A model generated the notes under the pieces. That model searched no databases and was not told the origin of the DNA. It was given only the letters and a program-made list of their open reading frames with translations. 64,000 nt of DNA from Nipponacmea schrenckii (lineage: Eukaryota; Mollusca; Gastropoda; Lottiidae). The stretch lies in assembly GCA_030562195.1 (NCBI GenBank), contig JAUJPP010000011.1:6944001-7008000 (forward strand). The letters are read 5' to 3'. The translations under genes and the position numbers were made by a program. Positions 34,861 through 46,792 of the stretch are shown here, one piece after another. Each line of letters opens with the position of its first letter. Position 1 is the stretch's first letter.

Positions 34861-36440
34861 CTACATTACTTTACAATTAATGTGTTTTGCACTGTTTATA
34901 TTTTTTAACAGCGAGAAACTTCAGCCTATACTCTATTCATCAATTACAATAGTTATTTTACTTCTTTCTGACCGTCACAAGAAAATTATCTAGCAAGGAC
35001 CAATAAAGAAATAAGGCTAATTTCGCAATTTTGTTATCGGAAATGACAGTCTAGTAGGAAATAAAATAAGTTTTCACAAAGAAGGCAAAAGTACCCTCTG
35101 TTAATTGGAGAAAAGGAGTGACGGAGACATTCTAAAATCACTCACTTTGCTTTCAACGCAATGTGGAGATTTACGTCTTCCTCAATCATTGAATTGAATG
35201 TGCGGTTGTAGAGACGACGACTAGATTCAACTCTTATATAGAATAACCAAGACACCTGTTTGTCTTTCAGTCGTTTAAGATTGATTCTACCAGATGCCAC
35301 TAGTTATAAAGTCGGGTAATATGCTCGTTAAAATCATAAACCACGAATGGTCGGAATATTCCAGATGATAGTAGTTGAAATAATCGTGCCATTATTCAAG
35401 GGATTGTAAAGATAATTTATAAACTGTATATGCATCAGAGACGCTGATAGCATTAATTTCAATCATTCCGATTTTCAATCAGACCTCTGTGGTTTTTGCA
35501 TTTGCAATAAAATGTTTGGCGCCCCACTAACAGCGAAAGCTGCTTATATTACATTAGGACGTCATACACTAGAATGGCATAAACCACAGATGTCTGATTG
35601 AAAATTTGATAGGTGCAAGTTGATTGTATTAGTTCTCGAAACATAAAGGAATTCCAACTAGTTAGGATATTGCCCCTCAACATAACAGCGGTAAGATGTG
35701 TTGTTCCTTTTGTTGTAAAACATATAATTACATTCGAATCGTCTACGATTAGGTTTTGTATTCGAACAGAGGCAAAACTTTATCTCTCATTCTTTCTATT
35801 TATGTCTAAAAAAAATTTGCAGATGGGGATTGAAGATTGTTTACAACGTCTAGTGAAGAAAGACACCTTAAGCTTGACATATGGAATAAATACAAATCTT
35901 TAGATTATTTCAAATATTATGTTTTGACGTTATATTTCCACGGACGTCAGATTCATAATCTTGAAGATTATGGTCTGCGTAGCGGATAAATTCAAACTGA
36001 CATGTTTCTTTCCTGAAGAGTTAGCGTGCCGCCTCCAACCTGGTAAATATTGGTGAGTGTTATTGTCATGTAATTTCACGTAATAACAATGTCACAGGCT
36101 GCTCCGGGGTGGAATAATCATCTAGAGTGAAAAACAATTTAATTTCAATGATATTCTTTATCATTTCTAGATAATCTTCGGAGATTCTTTTTCTATTGAA
36201 TTGTTTCAAACATCAGAGTGATATTAACAGGCTATAATAAAAATTGCTCATCCTACACATATACACTAAGATATTTTATCTGTTCCTAAAAAGTCGAGAA
36301 CGCCTTTTTTTATTTGAAAATCTTTGTTATTTTGAATGATAAAAAAGGCATGATAATGCGAATAATCTTCTGAAAATAGCTCGACTGTGATGTACGCGAT
36401 CTAACCGTCTATAAAAAAGATTTTATCTGTTATAAGACGA
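34861..36440. other. Intergenic, no gene seen
   Basis: AT-rich; holds the foldback element at 35471-35605. No exon supported. Confidence 0.6.
35471..35605. mobile_element. 135-bp foldback element (25-bp inverted arms)
   Basis: Left arm attttcaatcagacctctgt plus ggttt (35471-35495) and right arm aaaccacagatgtctgattg plus aaaat (35581-35605) pair with one mismatch around an 85-base centre. Related arm sequences (cagtcagacgtctgtag) appear near 22180 and cagtcagatgcct near 61155, so a small MITE family is likely. Confidence 0.6.
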
Positions 36441-37085
36441 GCTTTGTTGATAACATTTACTTTATTAAATAACTTACGACGTTTCGACGAGGATCCTCAC
36501 GCCATTATCAAGCAACAGGGATAGCAATTACTTTATTAAATAACTTACGACGTTTCGACGAGAGTCCTTTCGCCATTATCAAGCAACAGGGATAGCAATT
36601 ACTTTATTAAATAACTTACGACGTTTTGAAGAGGATCCTCACGCCATTATCAAGCAACAGGGATAGCAATTACTTTATTAAATAACTTACGACGTTTCGA
36701 CGAGAGTCCTTTCGTCTTTATCAAGCAATGCTGATAATAAATACTTTACAAATAACTTACGACGTTTCGACAAAGGAACTCCCGTTTTTATCAAGCAATG
36801 CTGATAACAATTACTTTATTATATAACTTGCGACGTTTCGACGAGGGTCCTCACTTCTTTATCAAGCAACAGGGATAGCAATTACTTTATTAAATAACTT
36901 TCGACATTTCGACGAGAGAACTCCCGACTTTATCAAGCAATGGTAATAACAATTACTTTATTAAATAACTTGCGACGTTTGACGAGGTTACTCCCGTCTT
37001 TATCAAGCAATGGTGAAAACAATTACGTTATTAACTAATTAGCGACGTTTCGACGATGTAACTCCCGTCTATATCAAATAATGGT
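36440..37085. repeat. 71-bp tandem repeat, about 9 copies
   Basis: The unit has ttactttattaaataactta, cgacgtttcgacgaggatcc, tcacgccattatcaagcaac and agggatagcaa. Copies on the right are more diverged (cccgtctttatcaagcaatg). Confidence 0.95.
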
Positions 37086-39245
37086 GTCATATTTGAATAT
37101 CAAGATACTTTAGTTCAATCGAATTGAAACCTCTCCCCACCAACACGACTTGACGGGACCATGGGAGTGCATAAAATAGCTTTCCTGAGATTATGGAGAA
37201 CAAACTAACTAGAGAATTCACAACAACAGTCTATTTCCAGATAGTTACAAAGAGAGTTTAATCTCATCTTATTAATATGATAATTAAACCACCCACGGAC
37301 GACAGTGAAACATAAATGAACGGAAATTAAGACGACGAGGCTCATTAAAATATGGATAGCTGCTGATGGCGATGAAACATGAATCAGAAAATTATGAGTT
37401 TTATGTCCAAAAAGCCTTACTTTGATTGGACCCATTAAGAGGGAAAACAGCATGCGGTATCCAATGAAGGAACGCGATAGTAGTATACTCTTGTTTGATT
37501 TGATTGCATAACCTGTAGTATACGTGACCTTTGTTCTATCTGAACATCTAGAAGGTTTATTTATGGCAGTGTCTCCTACCAAGCATTACAGACAAGAAAC
37601 CGAATTAAACAACTATCTTCACCGTGTCAGGATCGAACCAACAGTCTGTTAGATTCTTCCTTCATGAGCCCAGTATTCAAACTGCGTTCTTCCTTGACAC
37701 TCATTCAATGTTCAACTCACGGAAACTAACAAACACTGGTAAAAGTTGAGCCAAGCACTTCCTTGATTGACAAGAGTAACCTTTCTGAACTGAAATTGTG
37801 GATTACTTTATGTCTTCATCGTTTATGTTTGAGTAGAGTGATTGCCCATTGAGGCGAAACACTAGATTGTATATTTCTATAGAAGCGTTCATAATGACTT
37901 TTCTTTTAAAATTGTTAACCGGAAGTCAAATGAAATGAAAAGATATTAATTTTAAATTCGATTCCTTTTAACCGGCATGTTTACAATAATATTAAGACAC
38001 TCTCCACAGATGTCCGGGTTGTTTTCTTAAAATATAAAGAATTGTTTGCATTGTTAATGGGTACTTGTCTGTAACACCATGGAAACCAATATCAACAAAA
38101 ATCGATTAAAATAAAACCTGTATTTTATTATCTATAAAATTTTGACTTTGTTTACGTCATAGAGTAATAAGATAACCATTATCACAATTCTTTTCATTCA
38201 ACACATTCTTCAGGTTCGCGTTCAACGACCTTTTCACACGTTTCATATACAACGTATATCTCTCCAGGAAACACTACATGACACATCTAACAACTTTAAA
38301 TAAACTGAGAAAAGTGACAGAAAAACAATTACGATGTAAATACATACATATTTCATTTCTTAAATTTATTGCCTCATATAAAGCTATTGGAAAACAAAGT
38401 GAACCACAACCAACGTGTGGGTAAGAAATCACAACAGGAACGCGAAATGACACCCAGTCGCCAAGTATTAAAAAGCACTGACGGATATATCAGAAATTGC
38501 TATAATTTTCTTCGGTTTAAAGCGTTCTAAGTAGACGTCATTTGCTTGAGAGAGATTGGTGAAAATGGCTCAAAATAATAATAAATTCTTTATTCTACAT
38601 TCGACGTGTCACAATCTCATGGCCACCACCTTTCTCAAACCACGACCATTTATAAAGGATGTGGCTTCAACGGCGATGGGTGAGGGTAAGATTTCACTGG
38701 ATATTAGTTGAGTAAGGAATGAAACCATCTAAAACTAGAAACATTATTAGATCAAGTATAAATACAGTGAGAGAGAGAAAATGGAAGATATTTTCAGCTC
38801 ATCTAGTATAAAGTGAGTCTATTTGTAGAACGATTATCAAGGCCCATGTCGCTTATATCCTCATTATCCCCTTTGTGGTAACGACTGGAAGTTCTAAATT
38901 TCTCTAAATCTACAGATACAAATATAACCTGTTTTGCTGAGATTGAATTAGACACGGGTCTTAATTATAAAAAAAAGACCTATGTAAAGTTGAGATCCAA
39001 GGACGCAAGAAGACACCAGCCAAGTCTTAAAAAGTACCAGAAATGCCTTATATTTTCTGCGGTCAAAGCGTTATAAGTTGAAGTTATTTGCTTTATCGAG
39101 AAAATGGTAGGCATGGTTCAAACCCCGTTCAAAATAACTCTTTATTTTATTTTCATCATGTTACTGTTCATCTTCCGCATAAGTCCAGTCTATCCAGCTG
39201 CTTATAGTTATATATCAATGATCCGAGTTAGATAAATGCTAATGA
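37086..39245. other. Intergenic, with one 125-codon frame and a duplicated 165-bp block
   Basis: The minus strand is open at 37205-37582 without a recognisable family. Segments around 38445-38610 and 39005-39165 are diverged copies of each other (ccaagt-ttaaaaag, tttcttcggtttaaagcgtt / tttctgcggtcaaagcgtta, aaaatggtaggcatgg). No supported gene. Confidence 0.5.
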
Positions 39246-39249
39246 GTTT

Positions 39250-40205
39250 CGTCGAGGATATACTGGTAGATTGGAACTAATGGATTCCATCAATGACAAC
39301 CTGGTAGAAAGGATCTAATGGGTTTCCATCAATGACAACCTAGGAGAAAGGATATTAAGAGTTTCCATCGAGGACAAGCTGGTAGAAAGGGTCTAATGGG
39401 TTTCCGCCGAGGTCAAGCTGGTAGAAAGGATCTAATGAGTTTCCATCAATGACAACCTAGGAGAAAGGATATTAAGGTTTCCATCGAGGACAAGCTGGTA
39501 GAAAGGGTCTAATGGGTTTCCATCGAGGACAAGCTGGTAGAAAGGATCTAATGGGTTTCCATCGAGGACAAGCTGGTAGAAAGGGTCTAATGGGTTTCCA
39601 TCGAGGACAAGCTGGTAGAAAGGATCTAATGGGTTTCCATCGATGACAAGCTGGTAGAAAGGATCTAATGGTTTCCATCGAGGACAAGCTGGTAGAAAGG
39701 ATCTAATGGGTTTCCATCGAGGACAAGCTGGTAGAAAGGATCTAATGGTTTCCATCCGAGGACAAGCTGGTAGAAAGGATCTAATGGGTTTCTGCCGAGG
39801 ACAAGCTGGTTGAAAGGATCTAATCGGTTTCCATCCAGGACAAGCTAGTAGAAAGGATCTAATGGGTTTCTGCCGAGGACAAGCTGGTAGAAGGGTCTAA
39901 TGGGTTTCATCCGAGGACAAGCTAGTAGAAAGAATCTAATGGGTTTTCACCGAGAACAAGCTGGTAGAAAGGATCTTAAGGGTTTTCACCGAGAACAAGC
40001 TGGTAGAAGGATCTTAAGGGTTTTCACCGAGAACAAGCTGGTAGAAAGGATCTTAAGCGTTTGCACCGAGGAAAAGCTGGTAGAAAGGATCTTAAGCGTT
40101 TTCACCGACAACAAGCTGCTAGATGGAATCGTAAGGGTTTTCACCGAGAACAAGCTGGTAGAAAGGATCTTAAGCGTTTCCACCGAGGTCAAGCTGGTAG
40201 GTAGG
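39250..40205. repeat. 39-bp tandem repeat, about 24 copies
   Basis: The unit is gtttccatcgaggacaagct plus ggtagaaaggatctaatgg. There is a gradient of variants: catcaatgacaacct at the left, caccgagaacaagct with atcttaagggtttt at the right. The period is 13 codons, so both strands stay open by repetition. Confidence 0.95.
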
Positions 40206-41621
40206 ATCATTAGGCTGCGGCATGACATCTGAATACTATTAAATTTGATGTCCATTCTAAGAGGCAGTATTTCTTTGATGAGTGGAAATGAGATGTTTCA
40301 AGTCGTAGGTGTGAAAACACATAAACAATAATCTGATATATATCGATATACCAGGTTATTTTAGACTCCTGTTTTATCTTGTATTAGATCAGTTTTCATG
40401 TAGCTGTTAATGTAGTATTTATATTATAATACATATATTTTCAATTATTGTCACGTTATTCCGTTATTCTCATAAAAGCCTGGTGATCGCTTCGGGGTGA
40501 AAGCGCGATATTTATATTGTCAGGCCGGAATACATATATTATGTATATAACACCTAAGAGCAGTTATTTATCCCGTCCTCTACATATAAGTACACTTACA
40601 CTTTAACATCAGAGATATCAGAACCTTTTTTTTTAAATAATTCAGTTGTTTTTTTGTTTTTTTTGATCTTTTACATTCTTTTGTATGTTGTTCTTACATA
40701 ACACTATATTAATTTTTATAATAAAATAAAGTTGGAGTATAACTGCTTCAAAAAAATTGTATAAAGGGCATGTTTCCCTTTGATCAAGCTTATATTTTCA
40801 ATTGTTCTTATTTCGATATTTCTAGGACTAAATACCCCAGGCCTCATTACCTATATCGACCATCATGTATCAAAATGTGTTATTTATTTTATAGTAAAGA
40901 AACAGAACTTGTGAATTTGTTGTTATTCTTATGAATGAATTCCAGTGGGCCTAACTGATTTATTGTTAATATATTTACAGTGATTGTAAATAGACTTATA
41001 CTTATGAATTAACTTAAATTATCTTTATAGTCAATTGTGTATATTATTATTTACATATACTAAACAATGTTTCGTGGTGAGATTTTTGAATGAAGATTAG
41101 TATTGAACCTGTCGTTTCCAAAAAGCGTTCTGAAACAAAGAAGTCTCGTATTTAAATACAAAATTAGAACTAGAATGATGGAAATAAACCAGACTGTTCA
41201 ACACTTAAACATCGAAAAGTATCAAATTATCAACAGTACAGATTGAAATTGAACGCCAAGTTGAAGGCGCCTGTAAGGAAGAAGATATACAGCTAATTTT
41301 GTCGACTAAGCTTTTATTAAAATAATGGACCAAGGATATGACTGTAATCTAACTGATGATATTAATACCAACATGAGACGAGCCTGGTGTAATCTGTATT
41401 GGAATTAATTAGAGTATATTGTGACAGTAAAGAAATATAGTCATTAAAAATACGCTTTATCAACTGATGGAGATTTATTTACTGTATCAAGTCATACATT
41501 CAAAGAAACACCACATACATATAAGAATATATTCTGTATCATCGGTTTACGTCCTACTTTTTTATACATTTTGAAAAACGAAATGCGACGAGGGTTTTTT
41601 TGTACCAAGTACCAATGGAAA

Positions 41622-41688
41622 AATAAAATGATTGGAGTTTTACGTACTACTCTTCTGCTCCTTGTGGGCTAATGAAGACAGAAGTACC
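41622..41688 (-). mobile_element. SINE 3' fragment
   Basis: aaaatgattggagttttacg, tactactcttctgctccttg and tgggctaatgaagaca are the reverse complement of the SINE tail. Confidence 0.7.
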
Positions 41689-43199
41689 AATGCAATTAAA
41701 AGTGACATACGAGTTAAAAAGAATTTGTCTTCTGTCAAGTTTTTCTTTTAAAAGTTTTTTTCTATCTTCTGGCTTTTGTCAAGATTTTTCTTTCTGTGGA
41801 AGCATGTCCGTTAAGGTTTGGAAAGTTATTTTGTTAACGCCTTGAGAATTATAGACTGGAGTTAGTAATGATTCTGACAAGCGATACAGATCTATTAGCT
41901 GGTAAAAAACTTTGACTACTGCACAGAAACCTGCTAGCGTTATATCTGAAATTGAGTTCTATCAGTTGTTAAAGTAAATATGTATAATACTATATCCCTT
42001 GTAAGCTGTATATTAAATATAATATGTATTACTGATTCTCTAGAACCAGAAGATGTCTAATGGATCCTGACCCGATCAATAATAAAAGGATTTATATCAC
42101 GTGTTAATCACTGTCACAGTTTGTTGAAAGTGTAGAACAGCACAGTTGACCTTTTTAATAGACCAATTGCTTCATTAGAAAAGATCAAATTTATTGTACG
42201 AAAGGCTTATGAAAATATTTTGCTCTCTTTTAGTTATTAAGTGAGTTACTATATTGACTAAAAATCATTATGAATCAAGAAATAAGGGACGTAACTCATG
42301 TTCAAAATTTACACTTAATATTAAACTGGTCATAGTAAAAAATTGCAAGTGAAAGAAGTAAAAAAAGGATGTCCTAGTTTATTTTGAGACATTTTTTTCG
42401 ATTCCCCACTTTCATCTGATTGCTAGATAGTTTATCCAAGGCTTTGGGTAGGATTTACTGGTTTAAGTTGTTTCGAAATCATACCAAACTCAAACTGCAT
42501 AAATTCCATACAAAACCTTAGTCCTTGTTCACGTGTTGGAACACATACAACCGGAGTATAATAATCAAACGATGCTCAGAATAGGTTTACTTTCCCTTGT
42601 CCCCCTTGTGCTATTCAAGAACGACTCATATTACAGATACTGGCGGGTTTTGTCACCATCGACAAATGAAAATCTTTTCATAACTGACCAGAATGATTCA
42701 CCCACGGCCCCTCTAGATCAAAACATTTTCCTAACCCGACCTTAATGCCTCACCCCACGGCCCCTCCAGATCAAAACACACTGATAACCTGTCTAGACAT
42801 TTTTACAATATTATTATGACCGGATTTCAAATCAATTTGTACGCCGCCATTATATTGTTTCATAAAAGGTTTTTGTCGTTATAGCGGAAACCAAGAAGAT
42901 CTCCTGGGATTCTACTTAACTCTAATATCCTAACTTTATTATTGTCAACTTCAATTGAATAAAATTACCTTTTTTAACCTTAAAAAATAGTTTAAATCTT
43001 TCACATAAATTTAGTTGATCATTTGAACTGTGATTCAAGTTTAACCCACAGAAATCGTTTTGAATCTTAAAAAGAATTTTTAATTGAATCATTTTAGACC
43101 GTGGGTTGATAACAAAAGGTCAGATAGTCGATGAGATTCCAATTAAACTGTTTATAAAGAGGTTTCTAAACTAAGTGTATCGGGAACATTCTTAAGTTA

Positions 43200-43545
43200 A
43201 ACAGTTTAACATTTCTACATTATCTTTGCCATTCGAAGGCTGTTTTTGTTATATAGACTGTTTAACTCTTGGACAATTCTGGCATCGATATGCGCCTTGA
43301 GAAGTTCCAAGAGGATTGAATTATTGCGCAATATAAATAGCGTTATTATTATTATTTGGTCACGGTTGTTCTACAAAAGCACTGCTTAGCACTCTGATAA
43401 AATCCCTTTAAAACAATATTCAGTTAAAGATTTCTAAATTATCCTATGCCGTTCGAAGGCTGTTTTTGTTAAACAGACTGTTTAACTCTTGGATAATTCT
43501 AGTATCGATATGATTTGGTCACGGTCGTTCTATAAAAGCACCAGT
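43200..43545. repeat. Tandem duplication of about 110 bp, one copy with an insertion
   Basis: Copy 1 (43210-43385) and copy 2 (43432-43545) share gccattcgaaggctgttttt, agactgtttaactcttgga, atcgatatg and tggtcacgg-gttctaaaagcac. Copy 1 has an extra SINE-tail-like block (about 43291-43356) ending aatagcgttattattattat. Confidence 0.8.
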
Positions 43546-44179
43546 TACACTCATTCTTTAACTGTTTTTGTCATGGTTACTTTACTGTGGCACTAGACAT
43601 GTATAGGTCACCTTGCCTCACATCTTTCAGTCTCTTTGATTTCATTACTTGATGATTATCAATTAGGCAACGATGTTTTAACTTTTAATTATCTGGCGTT
43701 ACAGAATCGAATATTGACGCTCTATTTTGTTGTAGGACTTTAATATTTTAGTAAGCTGTTTGTATTAACTCCAATACATTTTGTCTCTTCCTGGGAAATT
43801 TCTCGGGGGATTTGTATCTGATTGCCATGATCGATGATCGAGATTTCTGGCGTGTCATTTGTCTTTACGTGTGTATTAAAAACAGTTTCCCTTATTTAGA
43901 CAAGTGTTTTTTTTATATGAACCGTTGAAAATTTATCTGTTCATTGATTTCGACTACTGTTCATTGAGGAGTTTTGTACACAGAAATGTCTTGTTTTGCC
44001 TTGTTAAGTTTTAGACAGGACATGTTCAGTAGAAACAAAAACCAAACAATTTCCATATATCTTTCAAACTGCACTACAGGGTAAACAAATCGTACAATAT
44101 CGATTAACAGGATTAGATCCCGGTTCCCACTGATAAGTCTGACTTTCATACACCGTTAATAAGACATACAAATACTTAA

Positions 44180-44350
44180 AGGTATAGATAAAGTAGCATG
44201 AGATATAATGATATACTATTTCTGACGTTTATTAATTTAACGTTTCACATGCCTATACAGAAAGCGTTATCAAAAGAAATGACTTCAATCAAACGTTGAA
44301 TTAATAAATGTCAGAAATAATATATCTCTTTATCTTGTGTTGCTTTCATA
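44180..44350. mobile_element. Foldback element of about 165 bp
   Basis: tatttctgacgtttattaat plus ttaacgtt (44217-44244) pairs with aacgttgaattaataaatgt plus cagaaata (44292-44319) with two mismatches. The pairing goes on outward less perfectly (agataaagtagcatgagata against tatctctttatcttgtgttg). No coding capacity. Confidence 0.6.
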
Positions 44351-46455
44351 TAAAGAGTATAGAGTATAACTATTGGCACTGACCTGGCACCGGTTTCGTG
44401 TGGACACCAATTTTGTCTGTTTTCAGATGAACTGTTAGTGAAGTTTAAGGTGTCTACTAGATGCTGTAACGATTCTGTTCGATACTGGGGTATTAAAAAT
44501 ACAGCAGCTTTCTAATTTAGGTTAATATCCTATATTAAATCCACCCTCCTATAATTCACACCTACAACTATATTTGTTAATTCAGTCCCTGTTTTATTTC
44601 CTGAGCTCGGAGTGTTCGGTAGGCTATCTCATCAGGGTAATCACACTGAACGTTCCTTCAACTTTCTAAAACTCCCACGACTGAGCTCTTTAACTGGTTA
44701 CCTTTATAATTATTTGTAGCTCTGTAGGTACGCTGGGCTAATTAAACCACTGAAGTTAAACTCTTTCCAAAGGTTCCAAGATTAGAACCATACAACCGTC
44801 TTAACACTGAATGAACAAAAGTAAAACAAATCTTAAGCTTTTCTCGCTATGAATCCTTGTTCAGATAACACTTTCATCACAGCATTAATAGCGATTACAA
44901 TTCACAAACAGGTGCGCATTTTACTGTCCAGCGTATTCAGCACTATTATCACCAAAGGATATGGTCTTTTTAAAAACTTAGATGAAAATAACCCCTAGTA
45001 GTCCAAATCCAATGTCAATGATCAAGTATCTATACGCGTGCTTCACTGTCACCAAGGACGCTCATTTACACTCCGTATACTAGTGTATGTCTGACTTTCA
45101 CTGAAGACAACAAAAAGAATGTGATAGTGTTTTTAATGGATGCCAAAGAATTTGATGTTTAATTAATCCAAAATCAATATCTTCTATTATGAAATTGCTC
45201 GTTTTTCTAAAACACGTTCTTGTACTACAGGAAGTTAAGTCTATATGACTAGTTCACAATTAATTTTTCTATCAAAATTGCATGTTCACAATAAATGCGC
45301 ATTTATCTGTAACCAAAGTACTTTTTTCTACAACTCACTTATAGTTCAATTAATTCTCCAAGATACAAATGCGCAATTCAATGTCACCAATTCAAGAGAA
45401 CTTATCCTAAAATAAATCTTTAAGATAACGTTGTTTCCCAGTCAGCACAGTACCATTGTATTTCTATATATCCCAGTGGAATTGTAATAACACTGTCTTT
45501 AAATTGCTGATGAAAGTAAAAGCAGAATAATGCCAGGATGACTGGATTAACGACAGGTTGATAAGCAGAGACAATTATTGATGACGTCTTCAGTACAATA
45601 ACGACCGGAATAATCAGAGTGTAAACTTGTCCATGTTCAATATACGATAGAATACTGTCACTTGTTGACGGCAACTATTAAAGAAATCATTCACAAACAG
45701 TGCCCATAAGTCATCTGAATCTCTCACTGAATCTTCTAAGCAGAAGTTATATCATAACCAATTGTTTTTATATGGTATACACAAGCATAGAAATGAGAAT
45801 ACTTGATGTTTGAGCCTATTTACCGTTACTTGTAGAGGAATCTATTCACAATCTTCGTCCATATGTCACCCGCATCTCTGTATTATCCTGAACATAACTT
45901 AATAACGTCAGTAATATTCGATTGTTATACTGGTATATTACTCGCATACTTCAGTACACCTTTCATGGATGAATTTAATTTTAAAACTAGATGTTATGAC
46001 CTTAAAAATGAACATCTATCAATTGAAATGAATGAAAACAACGCTTTAATCGCCTTTAATCCCTTGTTTTGATTCAAGTTCAATCCAATTGTAAATGAAC
46101 CGAATGAGGAATGAATTTCACTCACAAATTTATCTACAAATGAAGATTGACAAACACAAATCAGAGTGGTATTAAATAGTCATAAACTGTAAACATTGTT
46201 GACAATTATAGTTGGAATCTTGTCGACAGTCGCCAAGAGAGAGAGTAATGGTCATTTTCTACTTTCGTTTTAGTTTTATTGATTTTCTATCGCAGTGAGA
46301 GTTGTATTATTATCTGTCTCTAGAATCAGGTGCGACAATATAATTATATCTCACACAAATTCTCTATCTCTAGACAATTCCTTCATGTACTTACATATAA
46401 TCTTATAAGACGACACATTGAAACATTCTGTTAGTCCTTATGCTTACTTATCTAG

Positions 46456-46792
46456 GGAGCCGCCGTGGCTCAGTGAGTTAGACGCTTGCTCGCTCACCGG
46501 AGGTCCAGGGTTCAATCCCGGTAAAGGTCGAGATGAACTTTCGGATTTTTCAGCCCGGTTTCCCCTTGTCAGTGATGCAGGTCGGAGGGACTGACAATAA
46601 ACCGAGGCCCCGTGTGCTAGAGGCTGTACACGTTAAAGATCCCTCGACATTTGAATTCGCAAAAAGAGTAGGCTTATGCCGCTGTCCTGGCAAAATTTCC
46701 CTCATTAAACACTGCATGGCGTTAGCCGTCTTCATTAGCCCATTAGGTACAGAAGAGTGGGACCCAAAACTCCATTCGTTCATTTATGTTTT
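46456..46792 (+). mobile_element. Near full-length tRNA-derived SINE
   Basis: The head is tRNA-like: A box tggctcagtgag at 46466-46477 and B box ggttcaatccc at 46509-46519, 31 bases apart (tRNA spacing). A conserved body follows (gtacacgttaaagatccctc, ctgtcctggcaaaatttccc, actgcatggcgttagccgtc, ttcattagcccatta), with the tail gtacagaagagtgggaccca and aaactccattcgttcattta. It is the best-preserved copy here and was used to recognise the others. Frames across it on both strands are not genes. Confidence 0.9.

Larger units (their letters stand above)
40206..46455. other. Intergenic, no convincing gene
   Basis: AT-rich. It includes a SINE tail (41622-41688), a tandem duplication at 43200-43545, a foldback at 44180-44350 and a minus-strand frame with a GPCR-like end (45420-45674). 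A short direct repeat, cacggcccct-agatcaaaac, is at about 42700 and 42755. Confidence 0.5.

Noticed and set aside
37205..37582. 125-codon minus-strand frame as a gene
   Set aside because: The longest frame outside repeats, but with no domain, no splice partner and composition not clearly above chance; left unannotated apart from a mention.
18860..40205. CRISPR-like arrays (regular repeats of 36-45 bp)
   Set aside because: Repeats are directly abutting with no unique spacers, and the genes show that this is a eukaryotic genome.
39432..40255. Frames with DGNPLDPFYQLVL or RSFLPACPRWK repeats
   Set aside because: 13-codon period of the 39-bp array; no start context, splice sites or family.
46456..46530. 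A functional tRNA gene
   Set aside because: A and B boxes are present, but the sequence continues into a SINE body and related copies exist; no complete cloverleaf was confirmed.
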